The notes: generated by a model from the letters alone, not told the origin. A stretch of 7,365 nt of DNA from an uncultured Candidatus Saccharibacteria bacterium (GCA_948571325.1 CAOZKB010000049.1:1-7365), one strand, 5' to 3'; counted from the stretch's first letter, positions 1 to 5,082 are shown. Numbers and translations: made by a program.

Positions 1-14
1 AGGAGGTAATAACC

Positions 15-341
15 ATGGAGTTCAAGGCAATGGCAGAGGCCATGAGTGACAAAGAAGTGGCGTTAATCTTACGTTTAGTAGAACCGTTTAGCAGAGTAGA
101 AAAGATTATCAGAAATTATGAAAGTAATTCTCTCAACGTGCATTACTCTTTGCTGCACGATAAGCATGAGAAAGTTCATCAAATAAACTTTCTTCCAGAC
201 GATGTTTACTTAATACCGGATGATGCTTCACTTGATGAAGAAAGGATGGAAGAAGGTGAAGTACTCTATAAGTACCGACAGTTTATGATTGCTAAAGGCT
301 ATAGTGAGATGTGGTTGAATAATCCGTATGTTGAATTATAA
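15..341 (+). CDS. hypothetical protein, 108 aa, acidic, soluble
   Basis: I do not recognise this protein. The start is well supported: a perfect Shine-Dalgarno AGGAGG at 1-6 lies 8 nt before the ATG, which favours it over the later in-frame ATGs at residues 6 and 10. No signal peptide or membrane segment is visible. The N-terminal third looks helical (VALILRLVEPFSRVEKIIRN), the middle is rich in His, Asp and Glu, and residues 61-85 are strongly acidic (LPDDVYLIPDDASLDEERME). The C-terminus is aromatic (LYKYRQFMIAKGYSEMW). Its promoter and any upstream partner lie outside the window. Downstream there is a large inverted repeat rather than a close neighbour, so it is probably the last gene of its unit. 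Coding status is fairly sure from the ribosome site and composition; function is unknown. Confidence 0.7.
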   Translation: MEFKAMAEAMSDKEVALILRLVEPFSRVEKIIRNYESNSLNVHYSLLHDKHEKVHQINFLPDDVYLIPDDASLDEERMEEGEVLYKYRQFMIAKGYSEMWLNNPYVEL

Positions 342-406
342 TTCGCACCGCACTGATGCAAGATTGGTGCATAGGATTAAAACATGCAATCATTAGCAAA
401 ACATAA

Positions 407-446
407 TGCGCCATGGTTTTGCACTATTATGTAAAACCATGGTGCA
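407..446. repeat. 14-bp inverted repeat (strong hairpin)
   Basis: TGCGCCATGGTTTT at 407-420 pairs with AAAACCATGGTGCA at 433-446, giving 14 bp with one G-U pair in RNA and a 12-nt loop (421-432). The plus-strand side is followed by AAAGAGTATA, with no U-run, so it is not a standard terminator for the gene ending at 341. On the minus strand it is followed by TTATGTTTTG, only weakly terminator-like. A weaker GCACC (345-349) / GGTGC (366-370) pairing lies just upstream. It could be a terminator variant, a protein-binding palindrome or a small repeat element. Confidence 0.6.
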
Positions 447-458
447 AAGAGTATATGC

Positions 459-491
459 GTGTATCAACAGTGACATCTATACACATTTTTA
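459..491 (+). terminator. possible weak terminator-like hairpin
   Basis: GTGTAT (459-464) and ATACAC (479-484) form a 6-bp inverted repeat with a 14-nt loop, followed by ATTTTTA (485-491). The short stem and large loop make this a weak candidate for ending the transcript of the gene at 15-341. It could equally be an operator for the downstream gene. Confidence 0.25.
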
Positions 492-614
492 TACCACAGG
501 ACTTCGGTCGTGAGAGCTTCGGCAGAGCCTCAGCGCTACGCCGTGAGTTTCATTGTTTGGACTGGTTTTTGTTGTGGAGTTAATTATCTACCGAGGAGCT
601 CAAAATTCGAGAAA

Positions 615-1157
615 ATGAGTGAAGCTTTAAATATATCATCTGGATTGTTTATAATACTATTAATAATTATCATGGTTTTTGTGCCGATTGTGCTTTCTTT
701 GTGCTTTAAAGAAGATGGCAAATCGAAGGATTCTTCGATTAAACCAGCTTATCGATATCGTGCGAAACATCATATCATGACTAAGCGTGAGGAGAGGTTT
801 TTTGAAGTCTTGTGTCAAATTTTTGAAAATAAATGCTATATTGTGCCACAAGTCCATCTGTCGGCGCTGCTGGAGCATAGGATCAAAGGGCAAAATTGGC
901 AAGGGGCCTTCCGACATATTAATGGTAAGTCGGTAGATTATATACTGCTAAGACACAGAGATTTGAGCGTATTATGCGCGGTCGAGTTGGATGATGTAAC
1001 GCATGAAACGACAGAGAGAATAAGTCGGGACAATGAAGTGGAGAGAATTTTTAGAGAAGTCAGCATACCCCTGGTGCGATTACGGACGCCAGAGCGGATG
1101 TCTAAGCAGGAAATCGTGGATCACTTCGTAAAAGTTATTAACGACGAAATGAGATAG
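615..1157 (+). CDS. membrane-anchored DUF2726 domain protein (nuclease-fold-like)
   Basis: The reading frame is open from a GTG at 510, but I choose the ATG at 615 (180 aa). From there the product begins with a typical membrane anchor (residues 8-31, ending GLFIILLIIIMVFVPIVLSL region) and then a cytoplasmic domain; the extra 35 codons lie over a GC-rich palindromic patch and read unlike protein. Residues 49-180 match the DUF2726 pattern: TKREERFFEVL, then VPQVHLSALL, K-S-VDY (Asp108), AVELDD (Glu124, Asp126), His130, an RD pair (138-139) and IPLVRLR. As known for the family, DUF2726 is related to the PD-(D/E)XK nuclease fold; the VDY and ExD residues would correspond to the acidic metal site, though the usual Lys is absent. 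Function is unproven. No strong ribosome site is visible at 615 (GAGGAG at 593-598 is 16 nt away), so the start is uncertain. Confidence 0.8.
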   Translation: MSEALNISSGLFIILLIIIMVFVPIVLSLCFKEDGKSKDSSIKPAYRYRAKHHIMTKREERFFEVLCQIFENKCYIVPQVHLSALLEHRIKGQNWQGAFRHINGKSVDYILLRHRDLSVLCAVELDDVTHETTERISRDNEVERIFREVSIPLVRLRTPERMSKQEIVDHFVKVINDEMR

Positions 1158-1204
1158 ATTTTTGCTAAAAAGTGAAGTTTAGAGGTTGTAAAGTTTTGCC
1201 AATT

Positions 1205-1213
1205 TGCTATGTA
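1205..1213 (+). promoter_or_regulatory. extended -10 promoter for the structured RNA candidate
   Basis: TGCTATGTA matches the extended -10 form TGnTATnnT only partly, and no -35 box is visible. It predicts a start near 1220-1222, just before the closing stem of the RNA at 1225-1419. It has the same architecture as the glyA and glyQS promoters in this window. Confidence 0.4.
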
Positions 1214-1224
1214 ATACGAAACTA

Positions 1225-1419
1225 GAACAGCCCGGGCATCCTTAACGCAATAGGAGTATGAGGGTATCGCTACGAATTTGGCGCATCAAGTTAAGTGCTG
1301 AAATCAAAATTGACTTCAGCAAGAAACGCTAGGTCGATCGAATTCTAATACTACAATCCTAACACTCTTTAGTAGTGAGGTTAATGATGATTAATTCTAT
1401 TGTCATGCTTGGGCTGTTC
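1225..1419 (+). ncRNA. structured small RNA candidate, 6S-RNA-like rod
   Basis: The ends form a 15-bp closing stem: GAACAGCCCGGGCAT (1225-1239) with ATGCTTGGGCTGTTC (1405-1419), of which 13 pairs are Watson-Crick and two are G-U. Nested inside are GTAT (1264-1267) with ATAC (1348-1351), GAATT (1274-1278) with AATTC (1341-1345), TGGCG (1279-1283) with CGCTA (1327-1331), and an apical hairpin TGCTGAA (1296-1302) with TTCAGCA (1315-1321). The 3' side between the two helices carries its own hairpin, CCT-aa-CACT (1358-1366) with AGTGAGG (1374-1380). The result is a rod of about 195 nt with a large central bubble and a hairpin on the bubble's 3' strand, which is the general architecture of 6S RNA. 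No long ORF explains the region. An extended -10 lies directly upstream. Identity as 6S RNA is inference from shape and length, not from recognised sequence; another structured RNA is possible. Confidence 0.5.
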
Positions 1420-1473
1420 GAAAAAAGATTTTGTCAAACTTAAAAACTCACTCTTCCCTTTTGGCGGTGGATA

Positions 1474-1482
1474 TGATAAAAT
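1474..1482 (+). promoter_or_regulatory. extended -10 promoter for tRNA-Phe
   Basis: TGATAAAAT fits the extended -10 pattern (TG, one base, TAAAAT). The predicted start is about 1489, giving a 35-nt 5' leader on the tRNA that would need RNase P removal. No -35 is evident; TTGTCA at 1431-1436 is too far upstream. Confidence 0.5.
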
Positions 1483-1523
1483 TGGAATATTGATGGAGCT
1501 TACTCCGGAATGTTTATAGTGTT

Positions 1524-1599
1524 GGTTCTGTAGCTCAGTTGGTAGAGCAGAGGCCTGAAGAGCCTTGTGTCACTGGTTCAAGTCCAGTCGGAACCACCA
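1524..1599 (+). tRNA. tRNA-Phe (anticodon GAA)
   Basis: A complete 76-nt cloverleaf with encoded CCA. The acceptor stem is GGTTCTG with CGGAACC (one T-G wobble) and the D-arm is GCTC/GAGC. The anticodon stem GAGGC/GCCTT encloses the loop CTGAAGA, giving anticodon GAA at 1557-1559. The variable loop is GTGTC, and the T-arm is ACTGG/CCAGT with loop TTCAAGT. Discriminator A is followed by CCA, and a T6 run comes straight after (1600-1605), which may serve as the termination signal. The gene decodes UUC/UUU. Its 3' end is copied again 81 bp downstream. Confidence 0.95.
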
Positions 1600-1690
1600 T
1601 TTTTTATTGGCGTTGTCAAGCATGTGTCACTGGAACCTCCTGGCGTCGGCGCTGCGCTACAAGTCCAGTCGGAACCACCATTTTTTATTG
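1579..1690 (+). repeat. 31-bp direct repeat, 81-bp offset (tRNA-Phe 3' end)
   Basis: The segment 1579-1609 is identical to 1660-1690. Past the exact repeat the similarity continues imperfectly as GCGTTGTCAA (1610-1619) versus ATTTTGTCAA (1691-1700), suggesting that the duplicated unit extended beyond the tRNA tail and then diverged. Confidence 0.85.
1623..1680 (+). pseudogene. tRNA-Phe 3'-end duplicate with interrupted T-loop
   Basis: TGTGTCACTGG (1623-1633) repeats 1566-1576 of the tRNA-Phe gene. From 1660 a 31-bp exact copy of 1579-1609 follows, covering half the T-loop, the T-stem, the acceptor 3' strand, CCA and the TTTTTTATTG tail (to 1690). Between them, 26 nt of GC-rich sequence (1634-1659) replace the two T residues of the T-loop. 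The 5' half of a tRNA is absent, so this is a tail fragment and not a working tRNA. It may be a remnant of a tRNA-targeting element or of a local tandem duplication. The closing pairs ACTGG (1629-1633) and CCAGT (1665-1669) persist and are followed by acceptor sequence and T6, so it could still act as a terminator in front of glyA. Confidence 0.75.
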
Positions 1691-1743
1691 ATTTTGTCAA
1701 CTGAATGCTTTTTTGAAAAGTTTTTTATTTAAGGTGAAATACC

Positions 1744-1752
1744 TGCTATAAT
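1744..1752 (+). promoter_or_regulatory. extended -10 promoter of glyA
   Basis: TGCTATAAT is a perfect extended -10 (TGnTATAAT). The sequence 17 bp upstream (TTTATT at 1724-1729) is a poor -35. The predicted transcript start is near 1759, leaving a leader of about 80 nt before the glyA ATG. I see no riboswitch in the leader. Confidence 0.7.
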
Positions 1753-1840
1753 GGAGAAAAGCGGAGAAGAGGTATGGTATAGTTTCCTGGCGAAAATAAC
1801 GCAGACGACGGAAAATGATGAATAAATGGAGGTAGTTGCG

Positions 1841-3178
1841 ATGGCAACACAGCAAGATCAAGTGTTTGAGCTAATTAAACAAGAACAGAAACGCCAAAGT
1901 GAGGGGCTAGAGTTGATTCCGAGTGAAAATTATGTCTCGGAGAATGTTTTGAAGGCGATGGGGTCAGTTTTGACTAATAAATATAGTGAGGGGTACCCAG
2001 GCAAGCGATACTATGGCGGCAACGAAAATGTTGACAAAATTGAGAATTTGGCGATTGAGCGAGCGAAAAAATTATTCCACGCCGACCACGCCAATGTACA
2101 GCCACACTCAGGGGCGAATGCAAATGAAGCGGTATATTTCGCCTGGTGCAAGCCGGGCGATACGATTTTGGCAATGTCATTGCCGGCGGGCGGCCACTTG
2201 ACGCATGGCTCGCCGGTGACACGCAGTGCGAAAATTTATAATTTCGTTGGTTATGGCGTAACAGAGGATGGTGATATTGATTATGATGACTTGGAGAAAT
2301 TGGCACTAGAGCATAAGCCAAAACTGATTCTGGTGGGATATTCGGCATTTATGAAGGTGCCGGATTTTGACCGCGTGAAGGCCGTGGCGGACAAATTGAC
2401 CGCTGAGACTGGCGAAGAAGTTTTGCTGATGGCGGATATGGCACACGTGGCAGGCTTGATTGCCGGCGGCGTGCATCCGAATCCGCTGGAACATGGTTTC
2501 CAGGTGATGACTTCGACCACGCATAAAACATTGCGCGGGCCGCGTGGTGGGATTATTGTATCGATGGGTAAGGTGGGGAATCCGCTGAAAAAATGCGAGC
2601 GGACGCTGGAAAATATCCCAACTTTGATTGACCGGGCAGTGTTCCCTGGCACGCAAGGCGGGCCATTAGAACACGTGATTGCAGCAAAAGCAGTGGCGTT
2701 TGAGGAAGATTTGCAACCAGAATTTCATTCATATGCGGCGCAGATTGTCAAAAATGCAAAGGTATTGGCGGAAGAACTACAAACGTTAGGATTTAAATTG
2801 CAGGGTAACGGTACAGAAAACCATTTACTATTGGTGGACATTAAGGATAGTTTTGGCATTGACGGGAAGTTCTATGAGACAGCACTGGATAAAGTTGGCT
2901 TGACACTGAATGCTAATGCTTTGCCGACGGATAAAGGTGGGGCTTTCCGACCATCTGGTGTGCGTTTGGGGACTCCCGCAATGACGACGCGCGGTTTGGG
3001 CGAAGAGGAAATGAAAACTTTAGCGAAGTGGATGAAGCGGGTGGCGGAGGCCTGTGCGGAGGCTGGTGACGAAGCAGGATTAGAGACAAAGAATGAAGAA
3101 TTGGGGCAAATTCGAGAAGAGGTACGAGCATTAGCATTAAGGTTCCCTATTCCGGGGATTCCAGCGGACGCAAGATAA
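1841..3178 (+). CDS. glyA: serine hydroxymethyltransferase
   Basis: This cytoplasmic PLP enzyme interconverts serine plus tetrahydrofolate with glycine plus 5,10-methylene-tetrahydrofolate, feeding one-carbon units to thymidylate and purine metabolism. The ATG at 1841 is preferred: GGAGG at 1828-1832 sits 8 nt before it, whereas the ATG at 1826 overlaps that ribosome site. The product is 445 aa, slightly longer than E. coli GlyA (417 aa). Visible family motifs are LIPSENY (residues 25-31), NKYSEGYPGKRYYGG (46-60), HSGANAN (89-95), DMAHVAGL (199-206, with cofactor-contacting Asp199 and His202) and THKTLRGPRGG with the Schiff-base lysine Lys229. The C-terminus ends in the expected RFPIPG region. 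GYSAF at 166-170 takes the place of the common GASAY. The gene has its own promoter and appears intact. Confidence 0.97.
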   Translation: MATQQDQVFELIKQEQKRQSEGLELIPSENYVSENVLKAMGSVLTNKYSEGYPGKRYYGGNENVDKIENLAIERAKKLFHADHANVQPHSGANANEAVYFAWCKPGDTILAMSLPAGGHLTHGSPVTRSAKIYNFVGYGVTEDGDIDYDDLEKLALEHKPKLILVGYSAFMKVPDFDRVKAVADKLTAETGEEVLLMADMAHVAGLIAGGVHPNPLEHGFQVMTSTTHKTLRGPRGGIIVSMGKVGNPLKKCERTLENIPTLIDRAVFPGTQGGPLEHVIAAKAVAFEEDLQPEFHSYAAQIVKNAKVLAEELQTLGFKLQGNGTENHLLLVDIKDSFGIDGKFYETALDKVGLTLNANALPTDKGGAFRPSGVRLGTPAMTTRGLGEEEMKTLAKWMKRVAEACAEAGDEAGLETKNEELGQIREEVRALALRFPIPGIPADAR

Positions 3179-3232
3179 GATAGAGCAGTGAAAATTGTGC
3201 AGTGGATAAGAAATTAATTACATAAGAAAACT

Positions 3233-3250
3233 AGTTAAAGTTAAAGTTAA
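3233..3250 (+). repeat. three tandem AGTTAA hexamers
   Basis: AGTTAA occurs three times back to back in the gap between glyA and the DUF2335 gene, immediately before the weak ribosome site AAGG (3256-3259). It may be a simple slippage repeat or may keep the translation start unstructured. Confidence 0.6.
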
Positions 3251-3268
3251 GGATTAAGGCAGATAAAG

Positions 3269-3727
3269 ATGGCAGAGAATGCAGTAAAGACGGGTGGCAG
3301 AAGTACGACGAGAGCGACAAAAAGTCGGAGGAAGATGGTGCCGGCAGCGGCGGAGGAGAAGCTCAAGGCCGAGAAAGTGGAGGAAACGGGTTTCGTAGCG
3401 AAGAGCTCGGAACTGATAGAGCTGCTGCCGGCACCGGAAGACTTGGCAAAATACGAGAAAGTAGTACCGGGCGGGGCGGAACGTATTATTGAATTAGCCG
3501 AGCGGCAAGCGCGCCACGCCCGACGAGTGGAGTCGGAGGAGTTGGCCGCGGCCGTCCGGACGACGAGAATTCGTCAGATAATGATTTTCGTCCTGGCGGC
3601 CGCGGCCGGGATGCTGGGTGGAGCATTACTATTAGACGGAAGCGAATTGGCAGGTTTGATTATTATTTTGGTGGATGTAGTAGCACTAGTAGGAGTGACG
3701 ATTTATGGCAAAAGCGGAGGGGAGTAA
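3269..3727 (+). CDS. DUF2335 family membrane protein
   Basis: The product is 152 aa. Residues 1-40 are basic and Ala/Lys/Glu-rich, probably disordered. Residues 52-83 carry the DUF2335 signature: LLPAPEDLAKYEKVVPGG, then AERIIELAERQARH, where the family typically shows a PPPE-x-L-x-x-Y, PGaaerI, E-x-Q-x-x-H pattern. Two hydrophobic segments follow (about 103-122 and 127-146) with a short turn (DGSE) and a small C-terminal tail, so both termini should face the same side of the membrane. The family's function is unknown. The ribosome site is weak (AAGG, 9-nt spacing). It begins 90 bp after glyA and may be partly read through from it, since no terminator is visible in between. The gene's 5' half is notably rich in GCG, GAG and CGA codons compared with the AT-richer gene downstream. 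Confidence 0.8.
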   Translation: MAENAVKTGGRSTTRATKSRRKMVPAAAEEKLKAEKVEETGFVAKSSELIELLPAPEDLAKYEKVVPGGAERIIELAERQARHARRVESEELAAAVRTTRIRQIMIFVLAAAAGMLGGALLLDGSELAGLIIILVDVVALVGVTIYGKSGGE

Positions 3728-3794
3728 AGGTTCTGCAGCAAGCAGCGATAAATGGATTAAAAAACAAGACCAGAATGAAAGTAAGCATGGTTGA
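3705..3794 (+). CDS. possible small ORF, 29 aa, overlapping the DUF2335 3' end
   Basis: An ATG at 3705 in the +1 frame relative to the DUF2335 gene opens 29 codons, overlapping that gene by 23 nt. AGGAG at 3691-3695 gives a good ribosome site with 9-nt spacing, although it also encodes part of the DUF2335 second membrane segment. The peptide is hydrophilic and Lys/Ser-rich (MAKAEGSKGSAASS, then DKWIKKQDQNESKHG). It could be a translationally coupled small protein, or a displaced DUF2335 C-terminus after a frameshift. I do not recognise it. Confidence 0.35.
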   Translation: MAKAEGSKGSAASSDKWIKKQDQNESKHG

Positions 3795-3832
3795 ATCATT
3801 AATGAGAAATATTATTAAGCAAAGGAGTAAAA

Positions 3833-4174
3833 ATGAAGAACGATAAACAATTAGCCGTTTTAATAACTAATCATAATTATTTTGTACGAACGGTCATTAC
3901 AGAGGTAGTAAAACTAATTTTGACAGGGATTTTGATTTGGATTGCGTTGATGATTGGTGCAGTTTACGTGGAGCTTTCGTCAGAAACGAGTACGCTTTAT
4001 AGTACGGGGACGGATACCGTGGCGATGTTTTGTGCATTTATCATGATCGTGCTTGTGGTAGGTTATATTGCGTTTTTGATCGTGAGCGTAACGAAGATCT
4101 TGAAGCTTCATAAAACCGTGACAAAAGTTGAAAATAAGGTTTTGGGCGACGAGGTCACCTCTGTAAAAGATTAG
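3833..4174 (+). CDS. hypothetical two-TM membrane protein, 113 aa
   Basis: I do not recognise this protein. The start is firm: AAAGGAG at 3821-3827 lies 5 nt before the ATG. After a short polar N-terminus (MKNDKQLAVLITNHNYFVRT) there are two membrane segments, about residues 26-48 and 63-87. They are joined by a Ser/Thr-rich loop (ELSSETSTLYSTGTD) and followed by a Lys-rich tail (KILKLHKTVTKVENK), which by the positive-inside rule suggests that both ends are cytoplasmic. Its topology resembles that of the DUF2335 protein upstream. It lies 105 bp after that gene with no terminator between, so co-transcription is likely. A hairpin spans its stop codon. Confidence 0.8.
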   Translation: MKNDKQLAVLITNHNYFVRTVITEVVKLILTGILIWIALMIGAVYVELSSETSTLYSTGTDTVAMFCAFIMIVLVVGYIAFLIVSVTKILKLHKTVTKVENKVLGDEVTSVKD

Positions 4175-4179
4175 GTGAC
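4154..4179 (+). other. hairpin spanning the stop codon of the two-TM gene
   Basis: GTCACCT (4154-4160) is perfectly complementary to AGGTGAC (4173-4179) with a 12-nt loop, and the stop codon TAG (4172-4174) overlaps the 3' arm. No U-run follows (TAGAAAAACG), so it would stabilise the 3' end rather than terminate by the classical mechanism. Confidence 0.4.
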
Positions 4180-4205
4180 TAGAAAAACGAGACACGCTTG
4201 CGCGG

Positions 4206-4254
4206 GGCTCTGGGAGCCTTTGTGCTTTCATTGTAGCACAGGTTGCTGTTTTTG
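4206..4254 (+). terminator. possible terminator region (two hairpins then T5)
   Basis: GGCTC-TGG-GAGCC (4206-4218) is followed by TGTGCT (4221-4226) pairing with AGCACA (4235-4240), and then a T-run within CTGTTTTTG starting 8 nt later. The gap between stem and T-run is longer than usual, so termination of the membrane-protein unit here is only plausible. Confidence 0.35.
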
Positions 4255-4262
4255 TCAAGATG

Positions 4263-4271
4263 TGATAGGAT
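4263..4271 (+). promoter_or_regulatory. extended -10 promoter of tRNA-Ala
   Basis: TGATAGGAT fits TGnTAnnAT and predicts a start near 4278, only 3 nt before the mature tRNA. No -35 is evident; TTGTCA at 4252-4257 is 8 bp away, far too close to act as one. Confidence 0.5.
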
Positions 4272-4280
4272 AAGAGTGTT

Positions 4281-4356
4281 GGGGTAGTAGCTCATCTGGT
4301 AGAGCGCAGCATTCGCATTGCTGAGGTGGGGAGTTCGAGTCTCCCCTACTCCACCA
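4281..4356 (+). tRNA. tRNA-Ala (anticodon CGC)
   Basis: A complete 76-nt cloverleaf with encoded CCA. The acceptor GGGGTAG pairs with CTACTCC and includes the G3-U70 wobble, the alanine identity element. The D-arm is GCTC/GAGC. The anticodon stem CAGCA/TGCTG encloses TTCGCAT, giving anticodon CGC (4314-4316), which reads GCG. The T-arm is GGGAG/CTCCC with loop TTCGAGT. It is a single-gene unit with its own promoter and a strong terminator. Confidence 0.96.
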
Positions 4357-4374
4357 CGAATTTGAAATTATTGT

Positions 4375-4415
4375 AAGTATCTTTTGTAGTATGTTGCAAA
4401 AGATACTTTTATGTT
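4375..4415 (+). terminator. intrinsic terminator of tRNA-Ala
   Basis: AAGTATCTTTTG (4375-4386) pairs perfectly with CAAAAGATACTT (4397-4408), a 12-bp stem with a 10-nt loop, followed by TTATGTTTT. It lies 18 nt after the tRNA CCA. Confidence 0.75.
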
Positions 4416-4456
4416 TTGGAACAGTTTCTTTTAGTATACAGTGATTAATGATTAAT

Positions 4457-4489
4457 AAAAAATAGGACCATCAGTTCGACGGTCCTATT
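4457..4489 (-). terminator. intrinsic terminator for the minus-strand gene remnant
   Basis: AATAGGACC (4461-4469) pairs with GGTCCTATT (4481-4489). Read on the minus strand the stem is followed by TTTTTTATTAA (from A6 at 4457-4462). The direction of the U-run shows that it ends minus-strand transcription. It lies 6 bp beyond the stop codon at 4496-4498. Confidence 0.8.
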
Positions 4490-4495
4490 CATGTC

Positions 4496-4720
4496 TCAGG
4501 ACTCTAGGTTCAGCGCTTGGCCCTTCACCATAACGGCGTCGTGAGCCGCCTGATAGTTTGGATATACGACAAATTCCATGCCAAACTCTTCGGCCACTTT
4601 CCTACAAGCATAATTGGCAGATTTCGTGTCGGACGAGGCTCTGACTAAGGCGAAAAAACCTTGATGTTCGGAACGATATTCCGCTAAATACTGTTCATAG
4701 CTACCCCGATTTTTTCTTCG
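4496..4720 (-). pseudogene. 3' end of an unrecognised gene, start missing
   Basis: The minus strand has an open frame of 74 codons ending in TGA at 4498-4496, bounded upstream by an in-frame TGA (plus 4721-4723). The residues read as real protein: SYEQYLAEYRSEHQG, FFALVRASSDTKSANY, ACRKVAEEFGMEFVVYPNY, QAAHDAVMVKGQALNLES. There is no ATG, GTG or TTG near the beginning; the first possible start (GTG, residue 42 region) would leave only 33 aa. A convincing terminator directly follows the stop, so this looks like the genuine 3' end of a gene that lost its 5' part or was frameshifted. A one-base slip in the A6 run near 4708-4713 would join it to LLDLPGQELDEEK in another frame, but that frame also closes soon after. 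I do not recognise the family. Confidence 0.6.
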
Positions 4721-4752
4721 TCAAGTTCCTGGCCCGGCAGATCAAGCAAGAA

Positions 4753-5034
4753 ATGGAAGACTGTAGGGTACGCCGGCTAATGCGAGAACATTCGCGTACT
4801 TATCGGAAACTACTAGCAGGAACGGGTAAATTACGGAATTTATCAGCCGTACTGAACCTAATCGATAAGCAGCGCAGCTACGAGATGCAGGATGAGACGT
4901 TATTCTTCATTAAAGATAAAAATACCGGGAAACGTACAGCTTATTATTATAGTGAAGTTAATGTCTTAAGGCTAGAACGCAGAGCTAAAAAGCTCAAGCG
5001 TGGAACTACGCCGACAATGGTGCTTGACGCTTAA
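4753..5034 (+). CDS. hypothetical basic protein, 93 aa, probably N-terminally truncated
   Basis: The product is Lys/Arg-rich with no membrane segment: RVRRLMREHSRTYRKLL near the start, NLSAVLNLIDKQRSYEMQDE in the middle, FFIKDKNTGKRTAYYYSEV, and a basic tail RLERRAKKLKRG. I do not recognise it. The ATG at 4753 has no clear ribosome site, and the same frame is open upstream to a TGA at 4642-4644. It reads there as plausible protein from about 4711 (DFFFVKFLARQIKQE) without any usual start codon. The simplest reading is that the true beginning was lost at the junction with the minus-strand remnant at 4496-4720. The codon pattern and lack of stops over about 110 codons support past or present coding. 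The ORF is followed by a strong terminator at 5097-5122. Confidence 0.55.
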   Translation: MEDCRVRRLMREHSRTYRKLLAGTGKLRNLSAVLNLIDKQRSYEMQDETLFFIKDKNTGKRTAYYYSEVNVLRLERRAKKLKRGTTPTMVLDA

Positions 5035-5082
5035 ACATATCGGTTGGGAAGACTCCATTTGAGAGCTCCGAGATTTTGGAAG

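Noticed and set aside
510..614. Upstream GTG extension of the DUF2726 gene (35 extra residues)
   Set aside because: It covers a GC-rich palindromic patch, places a poor sequence before a natural N-terminal membrane anchor, and has only a weak ribosome site (AGG, 9 nt).
1384..1443. 19-codon ORF (MMINSIVMLGLFEKRFCQT) with GAGG just upstream
   Set aside because: It lies across the 3' arm of the structured RNA, is very short, and is better explained by that structure.
1974..2656. Several open frames antisense to or out of frame with glyA
   Set aside because: They are shadows of the glyA coding sequence, whose frame has all catalytic motifs.
3980..4258. Minus-strand 92-codon frame over the two-TM gene
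   Set aside because: The plus-strand gene has a strong ribosome site and clear membrane segments; the minus frame has neither.
1431..4258. Recurrent TTGTCAA words (1431, 1613, 1694, 4252) as -35 boxes or operators
   Set aside because: Their distances to the predicted -10 elements vary from 8 to more than 30 bp, so they do not behave as -35 boxes; four copies in AT-rich gaps may be chance or, for two of them, the tRNA tail duplication.
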